Positions 15,896 to 25,493 of a stretch of 60,809 nt of DNA are shown piece by piece. Below the pieces are notes generated by a model that was not told the origin of the DNA, searched no databases, and saw nothing but the letters and a program-made list of their open reading frames with translations. Source of the DNA: Pseudomonadota bacterium (GTDB lineage: Bacteria; CALINM01); NCBI GenBank assembly GCA_026418415.1, contig JAOABK010000010.1, forward strand, positions 1 through 60,809. Reading direction: 5' to 3'. How positions within the stretch are numbered: the first letter of the stretch is position 1; the number at the start of each line of letters is the position of its first letter. Both the position numbers and the translations under genes were made by a program.

Positions 15896-17080
15896 TTACT
15901 CTTCTAATAAATGATTTTTTAAGTCTTTCATTATATTCATTATAACATAACGCTGAATTTGGTTCGTTCCTTCATATATTTGTGTTACCTTAGCATCTCT
16001 CATATATCTTTCTAAAATAAAATCTCTCATATATCCATAACCACCTAATATTTGAACAGCACTACTTGTAACTTCAGTTGCTGTTTCTGAGGCAAACATT
16101 TTACTCATTGCAGAATACATTGTTGCTTTCTTGGAAAACCTTAGTTTTCCTTCTTTAGTTTCTTTATCGATCAGCCTTGCCGCTTTATAAACAAGAAGTC
16201 TTGCAGCCTCAATTTTAGTTATCATATCTGCTAACATGAAACCTACTCCTTCATGATGAAGAATGGGTTTTCCAAATTGGATTCTTTTTTGAGAATATTT
16301 CAAAGCATAGTCAAAAGCACCACCTGCAATGCCTACTGCCTGTGCTCCAATCATAGGACGTGTTCTATCAAGTGTTGAAAGGGCAATAAGAAAGCCCATC
16401 CCTTCCTTCCCTATTCTTAGACTTTCATCGACAAATACATCTTTCATAAAAAATTCAGTTGTTATTGATCCACGAAGCCCCATTTTATCTCTAATTACAC
16501 CCATCCTTAATCCCTTTGATTTTTTCGGGACTAAAAAACAGGTTATCTTTTCATTCCCTTCCTCTTTTATCTTGGCAAAGGTTACAAAATAATCTGCTAC
16601 ATTGCCGTTGCTGACAAAGCACTTGGTTCCATTAAGAATGTATCCGCCATCAACTTTTTTTGCACTACTTCTAATGCTTTGGGCATCAGAGCCAGATTTG
16701 GGTTCTGTTAGAGCGAAGGCAAGCATAATATCACCTGTCCCAATCTTTGGGAGGAAACGTTCTTTTTGTTCTTCACTTCCAGCAATTTTAATTACTTGAG
16801 AGGCAGTTTCTTGTACCTGAAGTATAAGTGATGAAGAAGCACAAAATTTTGATATTTCTTCCATTATTATACAAAGGTAGACAAAACCTAACTCAAGACC
16901 TCCATATTTTTTTGGGATATTAATCTTAAAAATATCGATCTTTTTAAATTCTTCAAGAATGTCATAGGGGAATTCGCCATTTTGATCAATTTTTTTTGCA
17001 CGAGGTTGGACAATTTTTTTTGCAAATTCCCTTATTTTGTTTTGAAAGGCTATCTCTTCTGAAGTTAAAAAAAGAGGCAT
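15896..17080 (-). CDS. Acyl-CoA dehydrogenase
   Basis: This FAD enzyme of 394 residues oxidises an acyl-CoA to the 2-enoyl-CoA. It has the family fold: an N-terminal helical domain, a middle beta domain with AFALTEPKSGSDAQS, and a C-terminal domain with GAQAVGIAGGAFD and ILGGYGYMRDF. The catalytic Glu is E370 in YEGTNQIQR, placing it with short-chain/butyryl-CoA-type dehydrogenases. AGGAGGT precedes the ATG. Its stop abuts the fabH stop exactly (15895/15896). No ETF genes are nearby, so the substrate cannot be assigned. Confidence 0.93.
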   Translation of the reverse strand: MPLFLTSEEIAFQNKIREFAKKIVQPRAKKIDQNGEFPYDILEEFKKIDIFKINIPKKYGGLELGFVYLCIIMEEISKFCASSSLILQVQETASQVIKIAGSEEQKERFLPKIGTGDIMLAFALTEPKSGSDAQSIRSSAKKVDGGYILNGTKCFVSNGNVADYFVTFAKIKEEGNEKITCFLVPKKSKGLRMGVIRDKMGLRGSITTEFFMKDVFVDESLRIGKEGMGFLIALSTLDRTRPMIGAQAVGIAGGAFDYALKYSQKRIQFGKPILHHEGVGFMLADMITKIEAARLLVYKAARLIDKETKEGKLRFSKKATMYSAMSKMFASETATEVTSSAVQILGGYGYMRDFILERYMRDAKVTQIYEGTNQIQRYVIMNIMKDLKNHLLEE

Positions 17081-17156
17081 AAACTACCTCCTTTTTAAGA
17101 AACTATTTCAAAGCATATAATGTTATCTTAAAAAATACAATAAAAAATTCGTTTTA

Positions 17157-17185
17157 TTGAAAAAAAAAGGCATTTCCTTTATAAT
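17157..17185 (+). promoter_or_regulatory. Sigma-70 promoter of queA
   Basis: TTGAAA (17157-17162) and TATAAT (17180-17185) are 17 bases apart. The predicted start near 17192 leaves a leader of only about 4 bases before the ATG at 17196. An apparent upstream TTG start codon for queA is actually the -35 element. Confidence 0.75.
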
Positions 17186-17195
17186 TTTCTTTTCT

Positions 17196-18212
17196 ATGAA
17201 GATTTCTGAATTTAATTATTTTTTACCTGAAGAATTAATTGCTCAAAAGCCTGCAGACAAAAGAAGTGAGTCAAAACTTTTAGTGCTTTATGAGTCTGGT
17301 AAAATCTTACACAAATCTTTTAGGGATATTATAGATTTTTTTGAAAAGGATGATGTTATTGTATTGAATGATACACGTGTTTTTAAAGCGAGAGTTTATG
17401 GGCATAAAAGAACTGGAGGTAAGGTAGAGCTTCTTTTTTACAAGGACCACTTTTCTGGCAAGTATTATGCATTAGTAGGGGGTAGGGTTGGAGAAAGTTC
17501 AATAGTCCTAATAAATGGGTATGAAATTAAAATATTCAAGGACAAGGAAAACTTATATCTTGTTGATGAACCAGCTGAACTTGTCGAATTAATAATGGAG
17601 CGTTATGGAGAAATACCGTTACCACCTTATATAAAAAGGCCAGTTGGTAAAGATGATGAAGAGAGATACCAGACAGTTTTTAGTAGAAAACATGGTGCAG
17701 TTGCAGCACCAACTGCTTCACTTCACTTTGATATCGAATTGTTAAATAAGCTTAAAAATAAAGGAGTTAACTTAGTATATGTTACTCTTCACGTAGGACC
17801 AGGTACATTTTTACCAATAAAGACGGAAAGTGTTGAAGAACATAAAATGATGCCAGAATACTGTGAAATACCTTCTGAAACTGCTGAAGTAATTAATAAA
17901 GCTGTTTGTTCGAAAAGAAATGTATTGTTTTGTGGAACTACTGTTGTAAGAGCAATAGAATGGGCTTCTGAAGATAAAGAAGTAAAGCCAAAAAGGGGTT
18001 ATGCTGATTTGTATATCTATCCTGGTTATAATTTTAAGGTAGTTAGAAATATGCTTACAAACTTTCACTTGCCTAACTCGACTCCCCTTGTTCTTGTGTG
18101 TGCTCTTGTGGGCAAAGATTTAATATTAAAAGCTTACAATGAAGCTATAGAGAGGAAATATAGATTTTACAGTTATGGTGATGCGATGTTGATTTGGAAG
18201 GGTAGTTATTAA
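17196..18212 (+). CDS. queA: S-adenosylmethionine:tRNA ribosyltransferase-isomerase
   Basis: QueA transfers the ribosyl part of SAM to preQ1-modified tRNA, making epoxyqueuosine. The canonical N-terminus MKISEFNYFLPEELIAQ, the VLNDTRVFKARV motif, GAVAAPTASLHFD and the C-terminal TNFHLPNSTPLVLV are all present. The 338-residue length from ATG 17196 is normal. The in-frame TTG at 17157 would add 13 residues and coincides with the promoter -35 box, so it is rejected. There is no Shine-Dalgarno. It is followed directly by tgt, the previous step of the queuosine pathway. Confidence 0.95.
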   Translation: MKISEFNYFLPEELIAQKPADKRSESKLLVLYESGKILHKSFRDIIDFFEKDDVIVLNDTRVFKARVYGHKRTGGKVELLFYKDHFSGKYYALVGGRVGESSIVLINGYEIKIFKDKENLYLVDEPAELVELIMERYGEIPLPPYIKRPVGKDDEERYQTVFSRKHGAVAAPTASLHFDIELLNKLKNKGVNLVYVTLHVGPGTFLPIKTESVEEHKMMPEYCEIPSETAEVINKAVCSKRNVLFCGTTVVRAIEWASEDKEVKPKRGYADLYIYPGYNFKVVRNMLTNFHLPNSTPLVLVCALVGKDLILKAYNEAIERKYRFYSYGDAMLIWKGSY

Positions 18213-19656
<1,444 letters not shown>

Positions 19657-19680
19657 ACAACTTTAATTTGGAGTTGAGTA

Positions 19681-21279
19681 ATGAAAAAATTTGATTGGCG
19701 CTTTTCGTTGATATTAATATTAGTATTTTGCTCTATATATATTTTAGTTCCCACATTTATTAAAAACTTGCCAAAGGAAGTAAAAAAATTTTTTCTTGTA
19801 GAACCTGTAAAGTTAGGGCTCGATTTACAGGGTGGCATTCATGTATTGTTAGAGGTTGACACTAAAAAGGCATATGAAGCAGATCTTTTGGGTAAAGTTT
19901 CACAAATCAAAGATGCTTTTACTAAAAAGAATCTTTTGTTTGAATCTGTAAAAGTAGAAAATCAGGGAATAGTAATAACAACTCCCTTCAAAGAAAAATG
20001 GGAGGAGATGGAAAGGATTCTTACTAAGGAACTTTTTACAAAAGTTGATATCACAAAACTCAAAGAAGATGGGGTATCAGTCTCATATAGGATTGAGTTT
20101 GATGCAAAAATTAAGGAACAAATCGAACAGTCAGCAGTTAAGCAAGCTTTGGAAACCATAAGAAACAGAATCGACCAATTTGGTGTAACAGAGCCAATAA
20201 TTCATACTCAAGGTAAAGACAATATAGTTGTTGAGTTGCCTGGCATAAAAGAACCAAAAAGGGCGATTGAACTGATGGGAAAAACTGCGATGCTTGAGTT
20301 CAAACTTGTAAGGGATGACATAACACCAGATATGATAACAAAGGGAAATATTCCACCTGAAGTTGAGCTAATACCAGAAAGAAGGGTAAATAGAGAAACA
20401 GGCGAGGTGCAACAATATACGATTGCAGTAAATAGAGAACCGCTTATAACTGGAAGATTACTTCAAGACGCAGCAGTAAGAATTAATAACCAGTTTAATC
20501 AGCCCTATGTTTGGATGAAATTTAATGCAGAAGGTGCAAGGGTCTTTGAAAGGGTAACTGGTGAAAATGTAGGAAAAAGAATGGCAGTTATCCTTGATGG
20601 TGTATCCTATTCCTCACCAGTAATAAGAGATAGAATTGGTGGTGGTGAAGCAGTTATTGAGGGGAATTTTGACCATAAAGAAGCAACGGATTTGGCTATT
20701 GTTTTAAGGGCTGGTTCACTCCCTGCACCAGTCAAGGTAATTCAGAACATTACTGTAGGTCCTACATTAGGTATGGATTCTATTAAGAAAGGTTTTATTT
20801 CAGCGGTTGTGGCTTTTATAGCGGTTTTGATCTTTATGGTTTTTTATTATAAAAAAGCTGGATTTATCGCTATATCAGTGCTAATACTAAATCTTCTGTA
20901 CCTTTTAGCAGTTGTTGCAGCAATGAGGGCAACTCTTACATTACCTGGTATAGCAGGTATAATTCTTATGATCGGTATGGGAGTAGATTCAAATGTTCTT
21001 ATATTTGAAAGGATCAAGGAAGAGTTTAGGATAGGTAAAACAATCAGAGGAGCAGTAGAGTCAGGATTTAAAAATGCCTTTTGGACAATAGTTGACTCTC
21101 ACATAACAACACTCATCACTGCTGCAATTTTGTTTCAGTTTGGAACAGGTCCTATAAAAGGATTTGCTGTCACACTAACTATTGGTATTGCTATTAACTT
21201 ATTTACAGTTCTTGTTGGGACAAAAACAGTTTATGATTATTTGATATGGAATAAGAAAATAACCAGCTTAAGTATTTAG
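19681..21279 (+). CDS. secD: Protein translocase subunit SecD
   Basis: SecD uses the proton-motive force to pull proteins out of SecYEG. It has an N-terminal TM, a large periplasmic region with the LGLDLQGGIHVLLEV start and the ELPGIKEP motif, and six TM helices in total with the GIAGIILMIGMGVDSNVLIFERIKEE signature. The 532-residue length is typical. It is 7 bases upstream of secF. Confidence 0.96.
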   Translation: MKKFDWRFSLILILVFCSIYILVPTFIKNLPKEVKKFFLVEPVKLGLDLQGGIHVLLEVDTKKAYEADLLGKVSQIKDAFTKKNLLFESVKVENQGIVITTPFKEKWEEMERILTKELFTKVDITKLKEDGVSVSYRIEFDAKIKEQIEQSAVKQALETIRNRIDQFGVTEPIIHTQGKDNIVVELPGIKEPKRAIELMGKTAMLEFKLVRDDITPDMITKGNIPPEVELIPERRVNRETGEVQQYTIAVNREPLITGRLLQDAAVRINNQFNQPYVWMKFNAEGARVFERVTGENVGKRMAVILDGVSYSSPVIRDRIGGGEAVIEGNFDHKEATDLAIVLRAGSLPAPVKVIQNITVGPTLGMDSIKKGFISAVVAFIAVLIFMVFYYKKAGFIAISVLILNLLYLLAVVAAMRATLTLPGIAGIILMIGMGVDSNVLIFERIKEEFRIGKTIRGAVESGFKNAFWTIVDSHITTLITAAILFQFGTGPIKGFAVTLTIGIAINLFTVLVGTKTVYDYLIWNKKITSLSI

Positions 21280-21286
21280 GAGAAAA

Positions 21287-22189
21287 ATGATGGAAATTAG
21301 AAAGTTTAATATTGATTTTTTCAAGGCTCTTACTCCTGCAATTATAATTTCATCTATACTTGTTTGCTTGGGAATATATAGTATTATAATGATGTTTAAT
21401 GGTAAGGGTATAGGGATTGATTTTAGCGGTGGTAATGCTATCACTGTTAAGTTCTCGAAAAAGCTATCTATTGAAGAAATAAGACAGATCGCTTCAAAGA
21501 CAGGAATAAATTTTGATATCGCCCACCTACCCGAAGAAAACAAGGCAATTTTTAAAACAAAGCTTGTTGAGGTGAATGGTAAAAAAGTATCTGATATATT
21601 AGATGACACCCTTAATACTTCTATATCTAAAGATGGTTATGTTGTTGAAGGCATTGTAGAGATTGGTCCAAGGGTAAGTAGTGATCTAAAAAAAGACGCA
21701 ACTATAGCATTTATACTTTCAGCAATTGGCATTATTTTCTATTTGGCATGGAGATTTGAGAAGAAATTTGGTATCGCTGCAGCAATAGCAACTTACCATG
21801 ATGTAGTTGCAATTGTGGGTATTATGTACCTTATGGGATATGAAATGGACCTTTTAATTTTGACAGCATTGCTTACAATCGCAGGATATTCTTTAACAGA
21901 TACTGTTGTAGTTTTTGATAGAATTAGGGAAAACTTAAGAAAAAAAGTCTCCACTAACCTAAAAGAGGTACTAAACAAAAGTATAAATGAAACAATGAGT
22001 AGAACTATTATTACTTCCTTGACAACTTTGTTCTCATCGGTTGCTTTGCTAATCTTTGGTGGAGAGGTTTTAAGAAGCTTTGCAATAGCGATAACCTTAG
22101 GAATCATTATCGGTACCTATTCTTCAATTTTCATTGCAAGTCCTCTTCTTTTGGCATTGAAACTCAACCCTAAGAAAATAAAGAAATAG
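21287..22189 (+). CDS. secF: Protein translocase subunit SecF
   Basis: SecF partners SecD. The 300-residue chain has TM1 (residues about 14-34), the GKGIGIDFSGGNAITVKF motif, a short periplasmic domain and five further TMs with YSLTDTVVVFDRIREN. AGGAG overlapping the secD stop is the ribosome site. Two adjacent ATGs (21287, 21290) are equally possible starts. Confidence 0.95.
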   Translation: MMEIRKFNIDFFKALTPAIIISSILVCLGIYSIIMMFNGKGIGIDFSGGNAITVKFSKKLSIEEIRQIASKTGINFDIAHLPEENKAIFKTKLVEVNGKKVSDILDDTLNTSISKDGYVVEGIVEIGPRVSSDLKKDATIAFILSAIGIIFYLAWRFEKKFGIAAAIATYHDVVAIVGIMYLMGYEMDLLILTALLTIAGYSLTDTVVVFDRIRENLRKKVSTNLKEVLNKSINETMSRTIITSLTTLFSSVALLIFGGEVLRSFAIAITLGIIIGTYSSIFIASPLLLALKLNPKKIKK

Positions 22190-22197
22190 AGGTAAAA

Positions 22198-22998
22198 ATG
22201 AGGAACGTAGCAATAGTTGGTTTAGGAAATATGGGACAAGCCCTTCTAAAAGGGTTAATTGATAGTAAGATTGTTGAGAGAAAAGATATATCAGGTATAG
22301 AAAAGGATAAGACAAAGGCTGACATAGTTGCAGAAAATTTTAAAGTAAAGGTATATGATAACTTTGAGGTTTTGAAAAATTCTCAAGTTATAATTATTGC
22401 GGTTAAGCCACAAAACATTGATGAGGTACTTGAAAAAGCAAAGAAATTTACAGAGAAAAAATTAGTTATTAGCATAGTGGCGGGAATTAAAATAGATTAT
22501 ATAAAAAAATATCTAAAGAATTCAAAAATAGTAAGATGCATGCCAAACACACCGGCTCTCGTATTAAGGGGAATCACCGGGGTTTACTGTGATATAGTTG
22601 TGAATGAAGAAGAAAAGACAAATGTAAGAAAAATATTAAGCGCCTTTGGAGAGGTTATCTTTTTTGAAAATGAAGATGATATTGATAAGGTAACAGCAAT
22701 CTCTGGTAGTGGACCAGCCTATGTTTTTTATTTTATTGAATCACTTATTAATGCAGGTGTTTATATTGGTCTTTCGAGGGAAAGTTCTTATAAATTAGTG
22801 AAAGAGACAATAGAAGGCAGTCTTAAGCTACTTTCTCAGACGTCAAAAGAACCATCACAATTAATTTCTATGGTTACGTCTCCCGCTGGTACTACTATAA
22901 ATGCTTTGAAGGTTTTTGAGAGGGAAGGATTAAAAGGTATAATAATGGATGCTGTTATGACTGCCTATAAGAGGTCAAAGGAATTAGGAAAAGAATAA
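22198..22998 (+). CDS. proC: Pyrroline-5-carboxylate reductase
   Basis: ProC makes proline from pyrroline-5-carboxylate with NAD(P)H. Residues 6-12 give the Rossmann GLGNMGQ motif. The conserved RCMPNTPALVLRGITG, AISGSGPAYVFYFIE and VTSPAGTTINAL segments are present. The 266-residue length is normal. It starts 8 bases after secF and leads into the yggT-divIVA-yggU block, an arrangement common in diderms of the deltaproteobacterial type. Confidence 0.95.
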   Translation: MRNVAIVGLGNMGQALLKGLIDSKIVERKDISGIEKDKTKADIVAENFKVKVYDNFEVLKNSQVIIIAVKPQNIDEVLEKAKKFTEKKLVISIVAGIKIDYIKKYLKNSKIVRCMPNTPALVLRGITGVYCDIVVNEEEKTNVRKILSAFGEVIFFENEDDIDKVTAISGSGPAYVFYFIESLINAGVYIGLSRESSYKLVKETIEGSLKLLSQTSKEPSQLISMVTSPAGTTINALKVFEREGLKGIIMDAVMTAYKRSKELGKE

Positions 22999-23032
22999 TG
23001 AACATTTGTTTTTTAAGGATTAGGTGTTCACT

Positions 23033-23344
23033 ATGTTTATAGTGTCAAATTTGCTTATCGCAATTGGTGAGATAATTAAGTATGTACTAACGATTTATAA
23101 TATCATTCTGATTATACGTGTTTTTATTTCTTGGGTTAGCGCAAGTCCGTATAATCCAATAGTTAGAATAGTTTATGTTTTAACTGAGCCTGTTTTAAAA
23201 CCGGTTAGAAGAATAATACCTCCAATAAATGTTGGTATGGTTTACCTTGATTTAAGCCCCTTAATAGTTTTTTTTGTTCTCCACTTTCTAAATAGCTTTC
23301 TTGTAAGAACAATTTATGATTTAGCTTTAAGGATAAGAGGTTAG
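23033..23344 (+). CDS. yggT: YggT-family membrane protein
   Basis: YggT proteins are small inner-membrane proteins linked by context to cell division and osmotic adaptation. Two TM regions are visible (residues about 6-32 and 70-95), with RVFISWVSASPYNP and EPVLKPVRRIIPP between them, the family hallmark. The start is either GTG 23024 or ATG 23033; I chose ATG, which has TAGGTG about seven bases upstream. It is 3 bases ahead of divIVA. Confidence 0.9.
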   Translation: MFIVSNLLIAIGEIIKYVLTIYNIILIIRVFISWVSASPYNPIVRIVYVLTEPVLKPVRRIIPPINVGMVYLDLSPLIVFFVLHFLNSFLVRTIYDLALRIRG

Positions 23345-23347
23345 CTT

Positions 23348-23806
23348 ATGAAGATAACGCCTGCTGACATCTTAAATCAAAAGTTTGGAATTACCTTTCG
23401 TGGCTATGATAAACAAGAAGTAGATGCCTTTCTTGATGTAATTGCAAAGGACTTAGAAGATCTACTCAGGGAAAATAGTTATCTTAAGGAAGAAATAGAA
23501 AGGATTAACACAGAGCTTACAAGATTAAAGGAGATGGAAGAGACAATTAAAGAGACAATTATTTCTGCTCAAAAGATGGCGGAATCCTTTAGGGAACAAG
23601 CTAAATTAGAAAGTGAAAATATATTGAATGCTGCAAGATTACAGGCTGAAAAAATATGTTTTGATGCTGCGAAGCAAGCTTCTGAAACAAAAACAGAAAT
23701 TTTAAAACATCAGGCAAGATTAATAGAAATAAAAGAGATTGTAAAAAGTATTTTTGAAGGATTTCTTGAAAATCTTGATAGAGTTATCAAAAGTTATGAA
23801 AAATGA
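23348..23806 (+). CDS. divIVA: DivIVA-domain protein
   Basis: This 152-residue coiled-coil protein begins with the DivIVA lipid-binding module: ITPADILNQKFGITFRGYDKQEVDAFLD. The rest is predicted coiled coil. In Gram-positives DivIVA marks curved or polar membrane; shorter versions occur in deltaproteobacteria, where the role is poorly known. It lies between yggT and yggU, and its end overlaps yggU by 11 bases. Confidence 0.9.
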   Translation: MKITPADILNQKFGITFRGYDKQEVDAFLDVIAKDLEDLLRENSYLKEEIERINTELTRLKEMEETIKETIISAQKMAESFREQAKLESENILNAARLQAEKICFDAAKQASETKTEILKHQARLIEIKEIVKSIFEGFLENLDRVIKSYEK

Positions 23807-24038
23807 TCATGCTAATATTTTGCTAAAGGTTAAAGTTAAACCCAACTCAAAGAAAAATGAAGTTCTAAAGAGGGAAGATCATTTTATAGTGAGTGTTGCA
23901 GTACCTCCTGTTGAAGGTAAGGCAAATGAGAAAGTAATTGAACTACTCTCAGAATATTTAGGGGAACCCAAGAGTAGTTTTAAGATCTTGCATGGTTTAA
24001 CTTCAAGGAATAAAATAATTGAATTAAAAGGAAGTTGA
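23796..24038 (+). CDS. yggU: YggU/DUF167 family protein
   Basis: This 80-residue protein has the family signature LKVKVKPNSKKNEV followed by VAVPPVEGKANEKVIELLSEYLG and LTSRNKIIEL. Structure and context are conserved, but the biochemical role is unknown. I chose ATG 23796 since homology starts there; an in-frame ATG at 23754 lies deep inside divIVA. Confidence 0.88.
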   Translation: MKNDHANILLKVKVKPNSKKNEVLKREDHFIVSVAVPPVEGKANEKVIELLSEYLGEPKSSFKILHGLTSRNKIIELKGS

Positions 24039-24752
24039 ATGAAAATAAGATTTTCTTTAATGATCATATGTGTAATTTTTTTGATTAGTTGTTCTGTTAA
24101 GCAACAGGCTCCAACCCCCGAAGCTTTATATAAAGAAGCGGTTGAGGCCTCAAAAAGCAAAGACTATCTTACATCTATCGAATCATATAAAAAGGTAAAA
24201 GAACTTTTTCCAGAGCATCCTCTTTCTCAGATAGCTCAGTTGGAGATAGCGGAAACATATTTCAACTCTGAGCAATATGATGAGGCAGTAATGGCTTATG
24301 ATGAGTTTGTTAAATTATATCCAGGTAATATAAATGTTCCGTATGCAAGATTTAAAGAAGCTCTTTGTTATTTCAATCAGATGTCTAATGCTGATAGGGA
24401 CCAGAGCATGACAAGAAAAGCTGTTGAAAAATTAGAAAAGTTTATTAAGGATTTTTCGGACACGCCCTATGCAGTTAAAGCGCATAATTACTTAAAGTTA
24501 GCTAGGAAAAGATTAGCAGAACAAGAGATTTTTATTGCAAATTTTTATATGAAATCTGGCCGGTATAGGGCAGCGGAAAGACGCTATATGCATGTTTTAA
24601 AGTTTTTTGCAGATGTAGAAATTCAAGAAAGTGCACTTATTGGACTTTATAATCTGTATAAAATTACGGGAGAAACAACCAAGGCACAGGAGATTAAGAA
24701 TACTTTAGAGTTTTTTTTCCCTAATAGTGTGCTTAAAAAAAACATAAGTTAA
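24039..24752 (+). CDS. bamD: BamD-like outer-membrane assembly lipoprotein
   Basis: BamD is an essential lipoprotein of the BAM complex that inserts outer-membrane beta-barrels. The signal ends in lipobox LISC (Cys18-19 region). Tetratricopeptide repeats follow: ALYKEAVEASKSKDYLTSIESY, QLEIAETYFNSEQYDEAVMAY and ANFYMKSGRYRAAERRY. The 237-residue length is typical. The start follows the yggU stop directly, and the TPR gene comes 10 bases later. Confidence 0.88.
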   Translation: MKIRFSLMIICVIFLISCSVKQQAPTPEALYKEAVEASKSKDYLTSIESYKKVKELFPEHPLSQIAQLEIAETYFNSEQYDEAVMAYDEFVKLYPGNINVPYARFKEALCYFNQMSNADRDQSMTRKAVEKLEKFIKDFSDTPYAVKAHNYLKLARKRLAEQEIFIANFYMKSGRYRAAERRYMHVLKFFADVEIQESALIGLYNLYKITGETTKAQEIKNTLEFFFPNSVLKKNIS

Positions 24753-24762
24753 GGGGAATCTT

Positions 24763-25461
24763 ATGGGTTACATGGAGTTATATGAAAAAGGCTTAGAAGC
24801 CTTTTCAAGAAAGGACTATGATACCGCAGAGAACTGTTTTGAAGAGCTCTTAATGGAGGGATATAATTTCCCAGATGTCTTAAATAAATTGGCTTTTTGT
24901 AAAAGCATAAAGGGAGATTTAGAGTCTGCTTCAGAGCTGTTAAAAAAGGCATTAGAATTAAATCCAAGATATTCAGAAGCTGCGATAAATCTTATCTATG
25001 TTTTGAATGAGCTTGGAAGGTATGAAGAGGCAAGGAAAGTTCAGGAAAAGATAAAAAATGCTACCATGAAACATCATGAAAAGGTTGTCGATCCCTTTGT
25101 AATAGGTAAAATTGCAAATTTACACGCTGAAATAGGTGAAAGATATGCAGAAATTGGGTTATATGAAGATGCAATTGCTGAGTATAAAAAAGCTATTAAG
25201 CTTAGACCCACCTTCGTTGACTTAAGAACAAGGCTTGCAGTCTTATTGAGAGAACAGGGAGAAATTGAAGAAGCCATTGAACATTTAACACAATGTCTCC
25301 TTGAGAAAAAAGATTATATCCCAGCACTGATACAGCTTGGGTTAACTTATTATGTTATGGGAGAGTATGAGTTAGCAAAAAAACAGTGGAATAGGGTTTT
25401 GGCTAACGATCCTAATAATTCAGTTGCAAAATTGTATATTAACATGTTAAAAAAACATTAA
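24763..25461 (+). CDS. Tetratricopeptide-repeat protein
   Basis: This 232-residue soluble protein is almost wholly TPRs: repeats start near residues 3, 37, 71, 120, 154 and 188, with the usual G/A-Y-A-P pattern, for example LNPRYSEAAINLIYVLNELGRYEEA. No signal peptide or TM is visible, so it is likely a cytoplasmic scaffold. AAGGGGA precedes the ATG. It sits after bamD and before the MTHFR gene. No specific partner can be named. Confidence 0.85.
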   Translation: MGYMELYEKGLEAFSRKDYDTAENCFEELLMEGYNFPDVLNKLAFCKSIKGDLESASELLKKALELNPRYSEAAINLIYVLNELGRYEEARKVQEKIKNATMKHHEKVVDPFVIGKIANLHAEIGERYAEIGLYEDAIAEYKKAIKLRPTFVDLRTRLAVLLREQGEIEEAIEHLTQCLLEKKDYIPALIQLGLTYYVMGEYELAKKQWNRVLANDPNNSVAKLYINMLKKH

Positions 25462-25493
25462 AGAATAAATGATCCTATGGGGGGAGAAAAAAT

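Noticed and set aside
17157-17195. TTG start extending QueA by 13 residues
   Set aside because: The TTG is part of a TTGAAA -35 box with TATAAT 17 bases on, and QueA homology begins at the ATG at 17196.
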